From a virus, in the IMG/VR virus record IMGVR_UViG_3300021471_000015, positions 1 to 36,846 of that record: 36,846 bases of DNA; one strand, written 5' to 3'. The translations under genes were made by a program, and so were the position numbers. Positions within the stretch are counted from its first letter, which is position 1; each line of letters starts with the position of its first letter. Under the pieces are notes generated by a model. It worked only from the letters and a program-made list of their open reading frames with translations. It was not told the DNA's origin and made no database searches. Shown piece after piece: positions 14,801 to 23,573 of this stretch.

Positions 14801-15700
14801 TTACCAGCCTTCCATCTCTTGCAGCATCTCTCTTGCTGGCTGTGTGCGTTTATCGTTCATCTCTTTCAATCGTTCCTGATCGTGGTCACGCATGATCGTT
14901 TGAAAGTCTTGGTTAGCTTGCCGGTTCAGCGATGTCCCCTTGATGCCGTGTATCTTTGTCTTCAGACCCTTAGCTACCTTGGCATATTCAGCATCTTGGG
15001 TTTCTAGCTGCTTGCGGAGTGCGTCCTTCTTAGCTTCTTCGGCCTTGATACTTGCAGCGGCAAGCGCACGGATGGCGGCTAACTCTGTGCCATCGGCGGC
15101 TTGCTTTTGTACGGCTGTCAAGCCAGTGCTGAATGCATCGGCGTATGCAGCCTCGAACACTTCAGGGTTGCCGCCTGCGAGCCTATGCCCGCCTTTGAGT
15201 ATGGATTTAGCGCCGACTGTCTCATACAGAGCGCTAGAGGCATCTAAGGCTACATCGGTTGAAGCGTCTTTGATTTCTTCCCAGCTTGGGCGTTTCTTCA
15301 GGAAGTCCACGGCATCGGCAGCGGCGTTCAATGATGCGCCGATTGCTTGCCCTGCCACGGTCGCAACGAATGCGCCACGAAGCAACGGACCCGCACGGCC
15401 TGCGGTCTGACCCTTGCGGAATTCCTCTGGTACAGCGAAGCCACCGCGAGTCAATGCCAACGGTCCCCACTCAAGTGATTCCTCTTTCAGGATGCCGCGC
15501 TTCTTAGCGCCTGCCTTGAGTGCCAACCAGCGGGAGCCTAGACCGCCCTTGGCTTTAGCGTCTGTGGCCGATACGGCTGACGAGGCTGCAACGGCTGACC
15601 GCTTCACCTCGTCCATCTTCTTGTCTAGCTTGTCGAGCTTCTTGCCTGCCTTCTTATCGCCTGCAAGCTCAACCTTGACTTGAGTGACTTCGATACCCAT
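14801..15700 (-). CDS. Short tape-measure-like protein
   Basis: A 299-residue protein starting MGIEVTQVKVELAGDKKAGK. It has a first coiled-coil region (to about residue 40), an internal hydrophobic stretch (LLRGAFVATVAGQAIGASLN, about 105-125) and a second coiled coil to the end. Position upstream of the tail tip genes and downstream of tail-tube genes fits a tape measure, but 299 residues would set a tail of only about 45 nm at 1.5 angstrom per residue. GGGAGG precedes the ATG at 15700, which overlaps the TAA of the upstream gene. Confidence 0.6.
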   Translation of the reverse strand: MGIEVTQVKVELAGDKKAGKKLDKLDKKMDEVKRSAVAASSAVSATDAKAKGGLGSRWLALKAGAKKRGILKEESLEWGPLALTRGGFAVPEEFRKGQTAGRAGPLLRGAFVATVAGQAIGASLNAAADAVDFLKKRPSWEEIKDASTDVALDASSALYETVGAKSILKGGHRLAGGNPEVFEAAYADAFSTGLTAVQKQAADGTELAAIRALAAASIKAEEAKKDALRKQLETQDAEYAKVAKGLKTKIHGIKGTSLNRQANQDFQTIMRDHDQERLKEMNDKRTQPAREMLQEMEGW

Positions 15701-16377
15701 TAGACCCACCTCCCTACATCAATCACCAGCTTATTGACCGCTTGCCTTGATAGCGATGCGGCTTGCTTGGTAACGTTGGCTAGGTGTTTCTCGGCTGCTG
15801 TCTTTGCTGCCTTGTCGATGGCTCTGCCGTCTGCGTCGGTGATACTGCCGAGGCCCGGCGCTTTCTGATCGCTGAATGCGTCAATGTAAGCGTTGACCCT
15901 GAATGACTTGCGGGTGGTCTTTTGGAACTTGACCTGATGGCCTACCACTTCTTTGTCAGTGATGATGGCCTTGCCAGCAATAGCACGCAGCTTTGCGGCT
16001 CCGGTGGTCTTGCCTGTAACTGTCAGGTTCGGGGCCTTGATGTTGATGATAAAGCCAGTTTGATTCTTCTTGAATGACTTAGGGCTGCGCATGTGTTTGC
16101 TTACACCTTTGCGCATGTGTCCGGGCCTTGGGTCTAAGCCTAGCTCTTGCTTGACAAGGTTGTGGGCTTTGCTGGCTTTGCGAACGCGGGACAGTTTGCC
16201 TTGCTTGTTAGCGTACAGGGCTTTCTCGTAACGCTTGTGCATCATCTTGAAGCGTCTGCGCCCTGTCTTCTGCACAGCCTGTACCATCTTCTTCTTGATG
16301 GCTTTGAAAGCCTTCTTGAAGTCTTTTAGCTTCTTGGTTGCGCCTGATTGAGCGCGGCGTATAGATGCTATGCTCAT
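15700..16377 (-). CDS. Basic tail assembly protein
   Basis: A 225-residue, very basic and helical protein: many lysines in the first 60 residues (KKLKDFKKAFKAIKKK). The last third is KAPGLGSITDADGRAIDKAAKTA. In siphophages, tape-measure chaperones or tail-completion proteins occupy this place, between the tail-tube and tape-measure genes. I do not recognise the family. The start lies three bases after the upstream stop and lacks a strong ribosome site, so coupling is likely. Confidence 0.55.
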   Translation of the reverse strand: MSIASIRRAQSGATKKLKDFKKAFKAIKKKMVQAVQKTGRRRFKMMHKRYEKALYANKQGKLSRVRKASKAHNLVKQELGLDPRPGHMRKGVSKHMRSPKSFKKNQTGFIINIKAPNLTVTGKTTGAAKLRAIAGKAIITDKEVVGHQVKFQKTTRKSFRVNAYIDAFSDQKAPGLGSITDADGRAIDKAAKTAAEKHLANVTKQAASLSRQAVNKLVIDVGRWV

Positions 16378-16379
16378 GG

Positions 16380-16901
16380 CTACAGTCCATAGTAAGTGTC
16401 AATTGCTGATGCGGTATCCAGCATGGTTGCGCGCTTGGTGCCGTCAGTGCTGCGTTGCGGTATCAGGATGACCTCTGTATCCTCATAGGCGCTCATGTCA
16501 CGCGCCCATTGAAGTATTGCAACGCTATCGGGATGCAGCTTCCAGCGCGGCCCGTACAGGATGTTGTCGCTGCCATCAGGACGCACAGCCAACGTAAACT
16601 CAGCAGGCGTGTCGTTCTTGTCTGAATGCAGCTTAGACGTTCCCGCAGTCGTGAAGCCGAATAGCAGGTCTATCGTCTGGGCGCTTACGTCGCGCAGGCT
16701 AAAGGATAGGCTGGGTGGTGAGTTCTCAAAGTCCTCAACTGTGTCCCATGCGTCAGGCTCAAGCCCGCCACCTACTGCTTTAGTCTTGCGGCCATCTTCC
16801 CATTGCACCGTATCGTCTTGGATGTTCAGCACTACAGTACCAGTCGTGGCCGCTTTGGTTGGCCCGATGTAAACTCTAGCTGGTATTGAGCGTGCTGTCA
16901 T
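16380..16901 (-). CDS. Tail structural protein, tube-like
   Basis: A 173-residue beta-rich protein starting MTARSIPARVYIGPTKAATTG. The middle (DTVEDFENSPPSLSFSLRDVSAQ) and late (PRWKLHPDSVAILQWARDM) segments have a tail-tube flavour. It follows the 434-residue gene without spacing. Tail tube proteins of siphophages are normally about 170-250 residues, so this is my best candidate for the main tube subunit. Identification is by size, beta pattern and position only. Confidence 0.55.
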   Translation of the reverse strand: MTARSIPARVYIGPTKAATTGTVVLNIQDDTVQWEDGRKTKAVGGGLEPDAWDTVEDFENSPPSLSFSLRDVSAQTIDLLFGFTTAGTSKLHSDKNDTPAEFTLAVRPDGSDNILYGPRWKLHPDSVAILQWARDMSAYEDTEVILIPQRSTDGTKRATMLDTASAIDTYYGL

Positions 16902-18206
16902 TTAGGTGTAATCCGCAATGGTTGGTGAACCTGTGGCCCGCAAGTACGCGTCAGGGTCGTAATTGTAAGCAAGTAGTATCGCCGTCTGATTCAAGCCTGC
17001 TGATGTTGCTGAATCAGCAATCGTCTTCACAACGCCAAGAGCGCTTGTGCCGTTCTGGCTCCAGTGGAAGTGGAAGACACCGTTCCACTTGGCTGCTACT
17101 GTGCCGAGGATGCAGCCGACATTCACATAGTTACTCGAATCGCCGGTGGTGCATTCAACTGTCACAACGAACGTGGCTGCGGCTTCGTCGAAGTTATCAG
17201 GGTAGATGTCTGAATCGTTGTCAGGGGTCAGGTAGTTCCATCCTGCTGACAGACTTGCAACCGTCCAGACCTGAGACTTGCTGCCCCACGCGATTGTAAT
17301 GTTGCCTGTTGGCGTGCCTGTCTTGTACACGGGTACGAAAAGCTTCTGAGGGTTGTAACGGAACTGTGGGCCATTGAGCTTCATAGTCTGAGTGAATACC
17401 CGCGTTGCGCCGCCTGTGCCTACAATCTTGTGACTGAGCGTATTGTCGCGGAATAGGATTGATGTATCCACCGTATGCGTTGCCGAGCCTGAGAGCGCCC
17501 ATTTTGAGAGCGTAGTGACCACTGCGGTGTCAGCACGGCTAGTGAGTCCGCTTATTAGGTTCGGGTTGGATATGATGGACTGCTTGTTGTTGCTTGGGTT
17601 CGTGGCTTCAATTGTCAGGTTGGTTGCGGGTGCGTTGTTATCGAATACATCCTTACCCTGATCGCGGCCCGAGATTGTGGCAGTGCTTTGCCACGGTCCT
17701 AAGCCGGTTGCCCGCGTGCCTGTCACTTCAACATCAAGCGTGCCCGCGTGAATGCCGCCTTCGATCTTCTCACCGTTCGGGTCAACCGTTACACGTTCAA
17801 TGATTCCGTCATCATCAGCGGTTGGGTCGGCTGCGTAGGTGATAGCCTTGGTTTCGATGCTGCGGCTGTTGGTTTCCATGTCGGCATTGATGTCACGCAT
17901 CAGGCCTGCGAAGTTGAGGATTGAGCCGCCTTGAACGTACTTGCTTGGCGTACCAAGCTGAGTGCCGCCGTATGCTAGGCAGGCATTCATTGATGTACGC
18001 CAATTAGCGGTCATCGTGTTGAGACTACTACGCTCTGCTTTGATAGCAGCGGACACATCCTCGTTACCGTCGATGCCTGCAAACGCTGTCTTTAGAGCCT
18101 CACCAGTGCCGATGATGTTGACTGCATTCTGAGACGCTGACTTGTGCGACTCGTTGACGTGCTTGCACGTAGCCTTTAGCAAGGTTTCAAACGCTGACCA
18201 ACTCAT
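16902..18206 (-). CDS. Tail-associated structural protein, unknown family
   Basis: A 434-residue protein starting MSWSAFETLLKATCKHVNES. The first 120 residues are helical, then beta-rich with many Thr/Asn and a repeated ITIAWGSKSQ/VFHFHWSQNGTSA type pattern. It is located between the head-completion genes and the tail tube candidate, so it could be a tail tube, sheath-like or head-tail adapter protein. No sheath-specific motif is visible. The ATG overlaps the TGA of the small upstream gene. Confidence 0.55.
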   Translation of the reverse strand: MSWSAFETLLKATCKHVNESHKSASQNAVNIIGTGEALKTAFAGIDGNEDVSAAIKAERSSLNTMTANWRTSMNACLAYGGTQLGTPSKYVQGGSILNFAGLMRDINADMETNSRSIETKAITYAADPTADDDGIIERVTVDPNGEKIEGGIHAGTLDVEVTGTRATGLGPWQSTATISGRDQGKDVFDNNAPATNLTIEATNPSNNKQSIISNPNLISGLTSRADTAVVTTLSKWALSGSATHTVDTSILFRDNTLSHKIVGTGGATRVFTQTMKLNGPQFRYNPQKLFVPVYKTGTPTGNITIAWGSKSQVWTVASLSAGWNYLTPDNDSDIYPDNFDEAAATFVVTVECTTGDSSNYVNVGCILGTVAAKWNGVFHFHWSQNGTSALGVVKTIADSATSAGLNQTAILLAYNYDPDAYLRATGSPTIADYT

Positions 18207-18379
18207 TTCTTATCCTTCGTTTTGGGCGCTTTGGGTAGCGGTGGCTCATAAGCAAGCAGCGCATCCCTAGCAGATAACACTTTCAATTGCGCTTGTGGGT
18301 TCAGGCTGGCGAATCCGCCTGCCATTGAGGCCATATCTATAGCCTGCGCAATCGTTTGTTTTATTTCGTTCAGTTCCAT
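18203..18379 (-). CDS. 58-residue hypothetical protein
   Basis: A 58-residue gene reading MELNEIKQTIAQAIDMASMA then a GGFASLNPQAQLKVLSARDA stretch and a Pro/Lys-rich tail. AAGGGGGC precedes the ATG at 18379, and the stop overlaps the next start (ATGA). It is helical with no membrane segment. It is probably real because it fills the gap between two packed late genes and has a strong ribosome site. Confidence 0.65.
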   Translation of the reverse strand: MELNEIKQTIAQAIDMASMAGGFASLNPQAQLKVLSARDALLAYEPPLPKAPKTKDKK

Positions 18380-18389
18380 CGTTGCCCCC

Positions 18390-18878
18390 TTATGTGGTCA
18401 ATGGCATTGCGTGCCAGAGCTTCACGGCAATTGACGCTAACACTATGGGCATATCCCTATCTGTTAGTGTGTCCAGTGGGTCAGCGTCTATTGAAATTGT
18501 AATTGTTCCGCCTCCTATACTATCAACATGGCTAAGTGTATCAAGTACACTCTTGCCCTTATTGACGAACACTGAACGGGTCGCCGTAGCGCAGAGGCCC
18601 AAGTCCGTACCTGCGCCCGCCACGTCCTGCAATGTCACTGCAAATGCGTAAAGGAATGTTGATTGCCCTGAGTCCTCATAGTCTGATTCAATTGGCGGCT
18701 CTACTCGCTCGAAGCGTAGGAAGCCAGCGCCCCCATAGTTAGGGCTGATCGCGCTCGGTTGGTCGGCGTACTCAATGTTTGTCACAGAGTCAGTCTGCCC
18801 AAGGATAGCGATGAACGTAGCGTTCGCCCGCAGTGAATCACGGATAGCCTCGCCTAGTTCCTGAATCAATGTTGCCAT
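18390..18878 (-). CDS. Tail terminator or neck-like protein
   Basis: A 162-residue protein starting MATLIQELGEAIRDSLRANA. A helical N-terminus, then a beta section (LRFERVEPPIESD, then the mid-protein run TFLYAFAVTLQD), resembles tail-terminator/neck proteins, which pair a short helix with a beta sheet. It starts at the last base of the upstream gene. Size and place (after the gp10-like gene, before the tail genes) fit that role, but it is not proven by family. Confidence 0.55.
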   Translation of the reverse strand: MATLIQELGEAIRDSLRANATFIAILGQTDSVTNIEYADQPSAISPNYGGAGFLRFERVEPPIESDYEDSGQSTFLYAFAVTLQDVAGAGTDLGLCATATRSVFVNKGKSVLDTLSHVDSIGGGTITISIDADPLDTLTDRDMPIVLASIAVKLWHAMPLTT

Positions 18879-19450
18879 TAGAGCCTCCTCAAGAATCGCA
18901 CAACCGCGTCTAGTATCTTGTTGCCTGCCCGCCGCGTTGCTTCCCTGCGGCTTCTGGTTGATCGTCTGCCTGTGCGCTCGATACCTTGCGCGTATTCCTT
19001 CGCTCTAGCGGTCAGGTATTTCTCAGCCATGCGTGCGTCACGTTGCAGGACAACTAGGATTCTGTGGCCTGCCACCTTCGTGCGGGCGTAGTACAGGGCG
19101 TGAGGGACGATGTTGTATAGTTTGTTTTGGTCGAACTTGATGATAGCACGGGTCTTGGATTGGCTGATTGTGTCATAGCCGCCTCGGTCTAGCCCGTCCT
19201 GTAGGTCGCCGAACATGTGGCCACGCCGCAGGTCAGCGCCTTCTGTGGCTTTCGCCTGAGTAGTAGATGAGAGGTTTCGGCCTAGGGCCTTCCCTGCGGC
19301 GCTTTCGTTCTCGAAGGCTTTAGCAATGCGCTCATGGATAAGCTCGGCCACATCTTCTAGCCATACTTTCCATTGCTTCTGAGGGATGACGGAATCAAGC
19401 CCGTTGATGGTTAGGGTCTCTGCGTTGGTCACTGATGCACGAATCGGCAT
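18878..19450 (-). CDS. Tail completion/HK97 gp10-like protein
   Basis: A 190-residue protein starting MPIRASVTNAETLTINGLDS. The order LIHERIAKAFENESAAGKALG, then LRRGHMFGDLQDGL, then a central beta region and a basic C-terminus (RRSTRSRREATRR) matches neck/tail completion proteins (phage virion morphogenesis family) from memory. It probably acts at the head-tail joint. Overlap with the upstream gene is one base. Confidence is moderate because the pattern is loose. Confidence 0.6.
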   Translation of the reverse strand: MPIRASVTNAETLTINGLDSVIPQKQWKVWLEDVAELIHERIAKAFENESAAGKALGRNLSSTTQAKATEGADLRRGHMFGDLQDGLDRGGYDTISQSKTRAIIKFDQNKLYNIVPHALYYARTKVAGHRILVVLQRDARMAEKYLTARAKEYAQGIERTGRRSTRSRREATRRAGNKILDAVVRFLRRL

Positions 19451-19656
19451 TAGTAGCCTCTCCGCACAGCCTCAGCAACGAACTCCTCAGCGAATGTGAA
19501 TGCTTGTTCTGGTGATATGCTTGGAGGCCCGCCATTGTCAGGGCAGCTATATTGGAACAACTCGTTAGCAAGTTCTAATACATAGAATCTACGCTGGTTC
19601 TTTGGAACCTCGCAAACAGGCTTGAAACTATCGTCTTCATATTCTGCTTCTGACAT
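19450..19656 (-). CDS. Small acidic protein of the head-completion block
   Basis: A 68-residue protein starting MSEAEYEDDSFKPVCEVPKN. It is acidic at the start and end and helical between (LELANELFQYSCPDNG). It contains two cysteines in addition to PVCEV, so metal binding or disulfide is possible. It starts next to the end of the upstream gene, and no strong function is evident. Confidence 0.6.
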   Translation of the reverse strand: MSEAEYEDDSFKPVCEVPKNQRRFYVLELANELFQYSCPDNGGPPSISPEQAFTFAEEFVAEAVRRGY

Positions 19657-19657
19657 A

Positions 19658-20449
19658 TCAAGACCTCACAATCCTAACCACGCCCGCCCGTGTTGCATCG
19701 TCGGGGCTTAGGTCGCGCTCGTTGTCGAACACTAGGCTGATGTCACGGAACTCATTCTTAGCCAGCGCAAGGAAGTTGTTTGCTTGGTCCATGCGGTCAG
19801 GGTCAACGCCTGCACGGTTCAGGGTCGCTATGTGCAGGGCGACTAGTGCCTGCGTGCGTCTTAGGTCATACTGATTGACAATGTGTGCTAGAGCCAAGCG
19901 GCTCCATGTATCCTTGCACAACTTGCCTAGCTGCTCTTTGATAATCCAACGGTCAACGATTATCTTTGCCTCGTTCAGCAAGCGTTCAAAGCGGTTGCCT
20001 TGTGCCTGCCAGTCTGAGGTTGTGGAGTCAAGAAGCTGTGCCACTTGAGCCTGAATGCTTCGTAGATCGTACTCGCTTGCATAGCTGATGATGATATCCA
20101 TCGTTACGTCTGCGGTTGGCAGCGTGCCGGGTGTTCCGTTGTCAACTTCGCATGTGCCACTGATGCCGCTTGAGTTATCCTCAACCAACACGGCAAGCCC
20201 GTCAGCTGCCGCTGTGGACGTGTAGGCCACTCGGTCACCACTTAGCATTGTAGAACGTCTAAACATCTCAAGCGTTGCTGTGGCTGTCGTATACTTGACC
20301 CATAGCCGCCCATGATCGCTGAACGTTTCAAGCGTTGGTGGTGTGGCTGCATCGCCCCATCCGGTCAAGGCGATACGGGCTAGGCGCATACTCCCCGTGC
20401 GTGGCGTGGATATGCTTACAGTCTCACGGATGTTTGCGCCTGTTGTCAT
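19658..20449 (-). CDS. Head-tail connector-like protein
   Basis: A 263-residue protein. The N-terminal 130 residues are beta-rich (TLEMFRRSTMLSGD, AVLVEDNSSG), while the C-terminal half is helical (LLNEAKIIVDRWIIKEQLGK, then RTQALVALHIATLNRAG), like head-tail adaptor helices. The location after the capsid and two accessory genes fits a connector or adaptor. It abuts both neighbours. Family assignment is uncertain, but the helical half with paired Arg-Thr-Gln is the most informative part. Confidence 0.55.
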   Translation of the reverse strand: MTTGANIRETVSISTPRTGSMRLARIALTGWGDAATPPTLETFSDHGRLWVKYTTATATLEMFRRSTMLSGDRVAYTSTAAADGLAVLVEDNSSGISGTCEVDNGTPGTLPTADVTMDIIISYASEYDLRSIQAQVAQLLDSTTSDWQAQGNRFERLLNEAKIIVDRWIIKEQLGKLCKDTWSRLALAHIVNQYDLRRTQALVALHIATLNRAGVDPDRMDQANNFLALAKNEFRDISLVFDNERDLSPDDATRAGVVRIVRS

Positions 20450-20835
20450 TATCGACCTTTGCCCATTGTGAAGATACAGACCGCCGTGCCGGTCGCCGCG
20501 TCGGCAAGGTCACCGGTTGCAACGCTGCCCGCGATGGTTGTATGCCCTGAGCATCCGAAGATGGCAGCACCTAAAGCGGTCGGCCACAATGCGGTGTCAG
20601 GCGTGTCTTGAATGTCATCAATCGTGAATGGCAGAAGTGCGTTGCTTGAGTCAAGCACGTATAGCTTGACCTCCATCGCGCCCGCTGGAACCGTGATGGC
20701 GAACGTATCGCCTGCGCCACTTGCACCTGTCAGCGCCTCATCCTCAACTTGGATATGGTGGCCTACGTTTACAGCGCTTTGGTTCTTGTCTCTTGGCAGG
20801 TCGCTATTGACCAAGCCGTCAGTTTCGTCAGCCAT
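20449..20835 (-). CDS. Head-associated beta protein
   Basis: A 128-residue protein starting MADETDGLVNSDLPRDKNQS. The beta-rich middle (FAITVPAGAMEVKLYVLDSS) looks like a small capsid decoration or head-closure domain. It starts on the last base of the upstream gene and ends on the first of the next, so it lies in a continuously coupled chain. No family is recognised. Confidence 0.55.
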   Translation of the reverse strand: MADETDGLVNSDLPRDKNQSAVNVGHHIQVEDEALTGASGAGDTFAITVPAGAMEVKLYVLDSSNALLPFTIDDIQDTPDTALWPTALGAAIFGCSGHTTIAGSVATGDLADAATGTAVCIFTMGKGR

Positions 20836-21263
20836 TATGCCACCTTCGCTTTCGCGCGTGCTTCACGGGCCTTGCGGTTCTTGCGCTCTGCGGCTGTCTC
20901 GTTGTCAACAGGCTCGCTTGCAACGCTTACCGTCTCAACTGGCTCGGCAGGCGCTTCAGGCATAGTGACCGTTGCCACTGGTGCTGGCTTGATCTTGTCG
21001 GATTCAAGCAGCGCCTCAATCTGTAGCTCACGATTCAGCAATGTGTAGCCTTTGATCTCTTTGGCTATGCACAACTTCCGCAGGTCATCAGCGCTCATCT
21101 TGTCATACTGCCGCATCGGGTTGGCTTTGGCAGGCATAGCCTCACCGGGCCTTGTCAGGCTGTAGCCTGCAATGGTGCAGGCGTGGTGTTGGTCGATGGC
21201 CGTCTTATAGCCGTACTCCTCACCCGCAGCGTCATACGCCTTGAATGGTTTCTTGTCTTGCAT
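20835..21263 (-). CDS. Head accessory protein with SAP-like segment
   Basis: A 142-residue protein starting MQDKKPFKAYDAAGEEYGYK. Residues about 55-85 (MSADDLRKLCIAKEIKGYTL and onward) resemble the SAP/Rho-N helix-turn-helix used to bind nucleic acid. The C-terminus is a Pro/Ala/Lys-rich tail (APAEPVETVSVASEPVDN then AERKNRKAREARAKAKVA) with a strongly basic end. A head protein with a basic tail could contact packaged DNA. AGGAGAATG precedes the start region. Confidence 0.6.
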   Translation of the reverse strand: MQDKKPFKAYDAAGEEYGYKTAIDQHHACTIAGYSLTRPGEAMPAKANPMRQYDKMSADDLRKLCIAKEIKGYTLLNRELQIEALLESDKIKPAPVATVTMPEAPAEPVETVSVASEPVDNETAAERKNRKAREARAKAKVA

Positions 21264-21326
21264 ATCATTCTCCTAAGAACAGACGGTCAAGGGCTTAGTG
21301 TTAGCCAAGCCCTGTCCCGTGCGTGC

Positions 21327-21773
21327 TTACGCCTTGATGTCTAACGGAACCATGCGGGCACTGTAGTTGATACCAGTGGCGATAGTGCCAGCAACAACGG
21401 TATACAGTCGAACGTAACGTAGTGGTGTGCCTGCTTCGTTGAGGTTCTCAACGATCACAGAGCGACGGCCTGCTACATCGTCACGATCTGAGTCAGTGCG
21501 CTTGGTTGCTGCATCGCCGAGGCTGATTGCACCAAGTTCAACGATGTTTGCAGCGGTGCCGAATGCTGCATCCGGCGAACCCTGCACAACGATGTCATAG
21601 ATCTCGTCGCCTGAAGCGATTTCAATTGCCGTGACTTCAGCCATTACTTTGAATACGCGATGTCCGACACCCGGCCCGAGGTCGAGGATTGTTGCAACGG
21701 CTGCACTTGCAGCAATGAGGCCAGCGGCTTTCATCACTGCGGTTGCGTCGAAGGTATGTGTTTGAACAGTCAT
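21327..21773 (-). CDS. Capsid decoration-like protein
   Basis: A 148-residue beta-rich protein starting MTVQTHTFDATAVMKAAGLI. It lies directly downstream of the major capsid gene, where siphophages carry a decoration or stabilising protein. The run ETRVVQGSPDAAFG-like middle (DIVVQGSPDAAFGTAANIVE) and repeated small loops suit a beta-tulip fold. The start follows a purine-rich stretch (AGATAATGAAATG). No family is recognised with certainty. Confidence 0.6.
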   Translation of the reverse strand: MTVQTHTFDATAVMKAAGLIAASAAVATILDLGPGVGHRVFKVMAEVTAIEIASGDEIYDIVVQGSPDAAFGTAANIVELGAISLGDAATKRTDSDRDDVAGRRSVIVENLNEAGTPLRYVRLYTVVAGTIATGINYSARMVPLDIKA

Positions 21774-21807
21774 TTCATTATCTTTCTGAGGCTCATAGCC
21801 TCGGTTG

Positions 21808-22782
21808 TTATGCGATCACCGCAGCGTCAGAGATACCGTAGTGACGGACGGCTGAAGTTGCACGCTTGATAGCCAAGCCCGGTTGGAAAGTCACGCGGCT
21901 AACGTCGCCCGGTTCGCTGGATGACTTGACATCGCCACCCCACATGTCGCCACTCCGAAGACCATGAACGTCACTGTTGCCGAGGCACAGAACGTAAAGG
22001 CTTGTAGCGGTTGTGCCACCACCTGCCCCTGCTTCGCTGAAGTCGAGGATGGTATCACCACCTGAGAAGTCAGCTACAGGGATGATTGGAACGCCGTCAA
22101 ACGTCTGAGCCTTCATGCCCCATGCGGTCTGTTCTGAACGGATTGCAGCGCCTACGCCTGCAAGTCCAACGGCTGCATCCAAGCGGCGGGCTAGGCCCTT
22201 ACCGCATACAATGACTTTAGGGCCGTCGCCATAGCAACGGTCGATAGAGTCACGCAGGTTTGAAATCTGCAACGGGTCACCGCCAGAGGTTGAGCCTTCG
22301 CTTACAAGCTGATCGCCAGTGATGCGAGCTTGAAGGCCCGTCAACTGGTTGGCGCTTGAGCTTTCGTCGCCCTTGAAGATGTGGTTCTGGATGGTCTGCA
22401 ACACAGCCTTAGCTGCCATGCTCGCCTGAGTTGCACGGGCTGCTGCGCCTGCTGAAGTACGAAGCAGAACCTCGTCAACGATGAACTCATGCGAGTAAAT
22501 CTTGAGTGCTTCCTTGACTTGCTCGGTGCTGCCTACTGAGCGTGTGATGGTTTCATTCAGCGCACGCGGGGTTACGGTTGGGAGGCCCAGTTCGCGGGTG
22601 TACTGATAGCTCAGCACGCCTGCCATGTCGAGCCACGGGAACACGTTGAAGAAGTTCGCCATCTGATCTGGGCGTTGTGTCTTAGACGGCAAGAAGGTTT
22701 CAATCAGTGCAGCGTCAACTTGTGAAAGCTCGCCTGCCCGATTCGCCTCTTGCAGCGTCAATGGGGTTGTAAAGGTTGCCAT
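21808..22782 (-). CDS. Major capsid protein, HK97 fold
   Basis: A 324-residue protein starting MATFTTPLTLQEANRAGELS. It has the features of capsid proteins of this type: an N-terminal helix (E-loop region), a long run EALKIYSHEFIVDEVLLRTS, then ATQASMAAKAVLQTIQNHIF, a conserved late part GLRSGDMWGGDVKSS, and finally RVTFQPGLAIKRATSAVRHY. The product is a little shorter than the usual 330-400 residues. It follows the scaffold gene with a Shine-Dalgarno (GAAAGTAAG) before the ATG. Assembly is probably around the scaffold as in lambdoid or T7-like heads. Confidence 0.85.
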   Translation of the reverse strand: MATFTTPLTLQEANRAGELSQVDAALIETFLPSKTQRPDQMANFFNVFPWLDMAGVLSYQYTRELGLPTVTPRALNETITRSVGSTEQVKEALKIYSHEFIVDEVLLRTSAGAAARATQASMAAKAVLQTIQNHIFKGDESSSANQLTGLQARITGDQLVSEGSTSGGDPLQISNLRDSIDRCYGDGPKVIVCGKGLARRLDAAVGLAGVGAAIRSEQTAWGMKAQTFDGVPIIPVADFSGGDTILDFSEAGAGGGTTATSLYVLCLGNSDVHGLRSGDMWGGDVKSSSEPGDVSRVTFQPGLAIKRATSAVRHYGISDAAVIA

Positions 22783-22799
22783 GTCTTACTTTCTGGCGC

Positions 22800-23573
22800 T
22801 TAGCGCCCTAATATGTTCGATAGATCGTTCAATGCTTGCCCTTCACTTTCGCCCCTTGATAGCTGAGCGTTAGTGTTCGGGTTGGTGCTTGGCAGTTGGG
22901 TCGGGTTGCCTGTCCCGCTTGCAGGGTTGCCTTGGATTAGCGGCAGGTATTCAGGAAGCTTTGCCTGTTCAGCAATGTAATCCTCAATACTCACTGCCTT
23001 GATGTCACCGTTCGCCTGTACGCTGGTTCGTTGCTCGCCTTGGTTGTTTACGACTATCGCTGTAAACACGCCGTCCTTCTCTTGCAGCTTCACGCTGTCA
23101 CGAAAGAGCTTTGGTGCCAGTGTAGGCGAAACAAAGTTCGCTTTCGTGGCGGCATCAATCAGCGCTTGCTTGACAGTGGCGGCTTCAAGGCTTGCCATTG
23201 TGATTCCGAACCGTACATTGAGCGCATCAATCTCAGCCTGCTTAGAAGATGCTACTTCTTTCGTCTTGGCTTCAATCTGTTCAGCGACTCGTTCCTCTGG
23301 GGTCCAGTCCTTCATAGACTCAACTTTGGTCAGCGCTTCCTGCGCTTCTGCGGGTGTCTTGTCTATAGCGTCCCAAGCCTTGTTCAGCTTGTTCGCTTCG
23401 TCTAACTGCCCTCTGAGGTTCGTCACCGTAGACTTCAAGCCTGTCACGTTCTCAAGCACGAAGCCGTCTACAGGCTGCACGTCAAGCACGAAGCGCTCGC
23501 CGTCTGCCTTGTATAGCTTTGCGGTTGTCTCATCGAGGCCATCCAGTGTGGCTACTGCTGCAAGTAAACTCAT
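22800..23573 (-). CDS. Capsid scaffold-like protein
   Basis: A 257-residue protein starting MSLLAAVATLDGLDETTAKL. Residues about 40-120 are a helical, acidic and lysine-rich coiled coil (TNLRGQLDEANKLNKAWDAI). The C-terminal 60 residues are Asn/Gly/Pro-rich and disordered, with a helical end (EGQALNDLSNILGR) that would dock on the capsid. Position between portal and capsid supports scaffold. No protease is fused. The start makes an ATGA overlap with the portal stop. Confidence 0.75.
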   Translation of the reverse strand: MSLLAAVATLDGLDETTAKLYKADGERFVLDVQPVDGFVLENVTGLKSTVTNLRGQLDEANKLNKAWDAIDKTPAEAQEALTKVESMKDWTPEERVAEQIEAKTKEVASSKQAEIDALNVRFGITMASLEAATVKQALIDAATKANFVSPTLAPKLFRDSVKLQEKDGVFTAIVVNNQGEQRTSVQANGDIKAVSIEDYIAEQAKLPEYLPLIQGNPASGTGNPTQLPSTNPNTNAQLSRGESEGQALNDLSNILGR

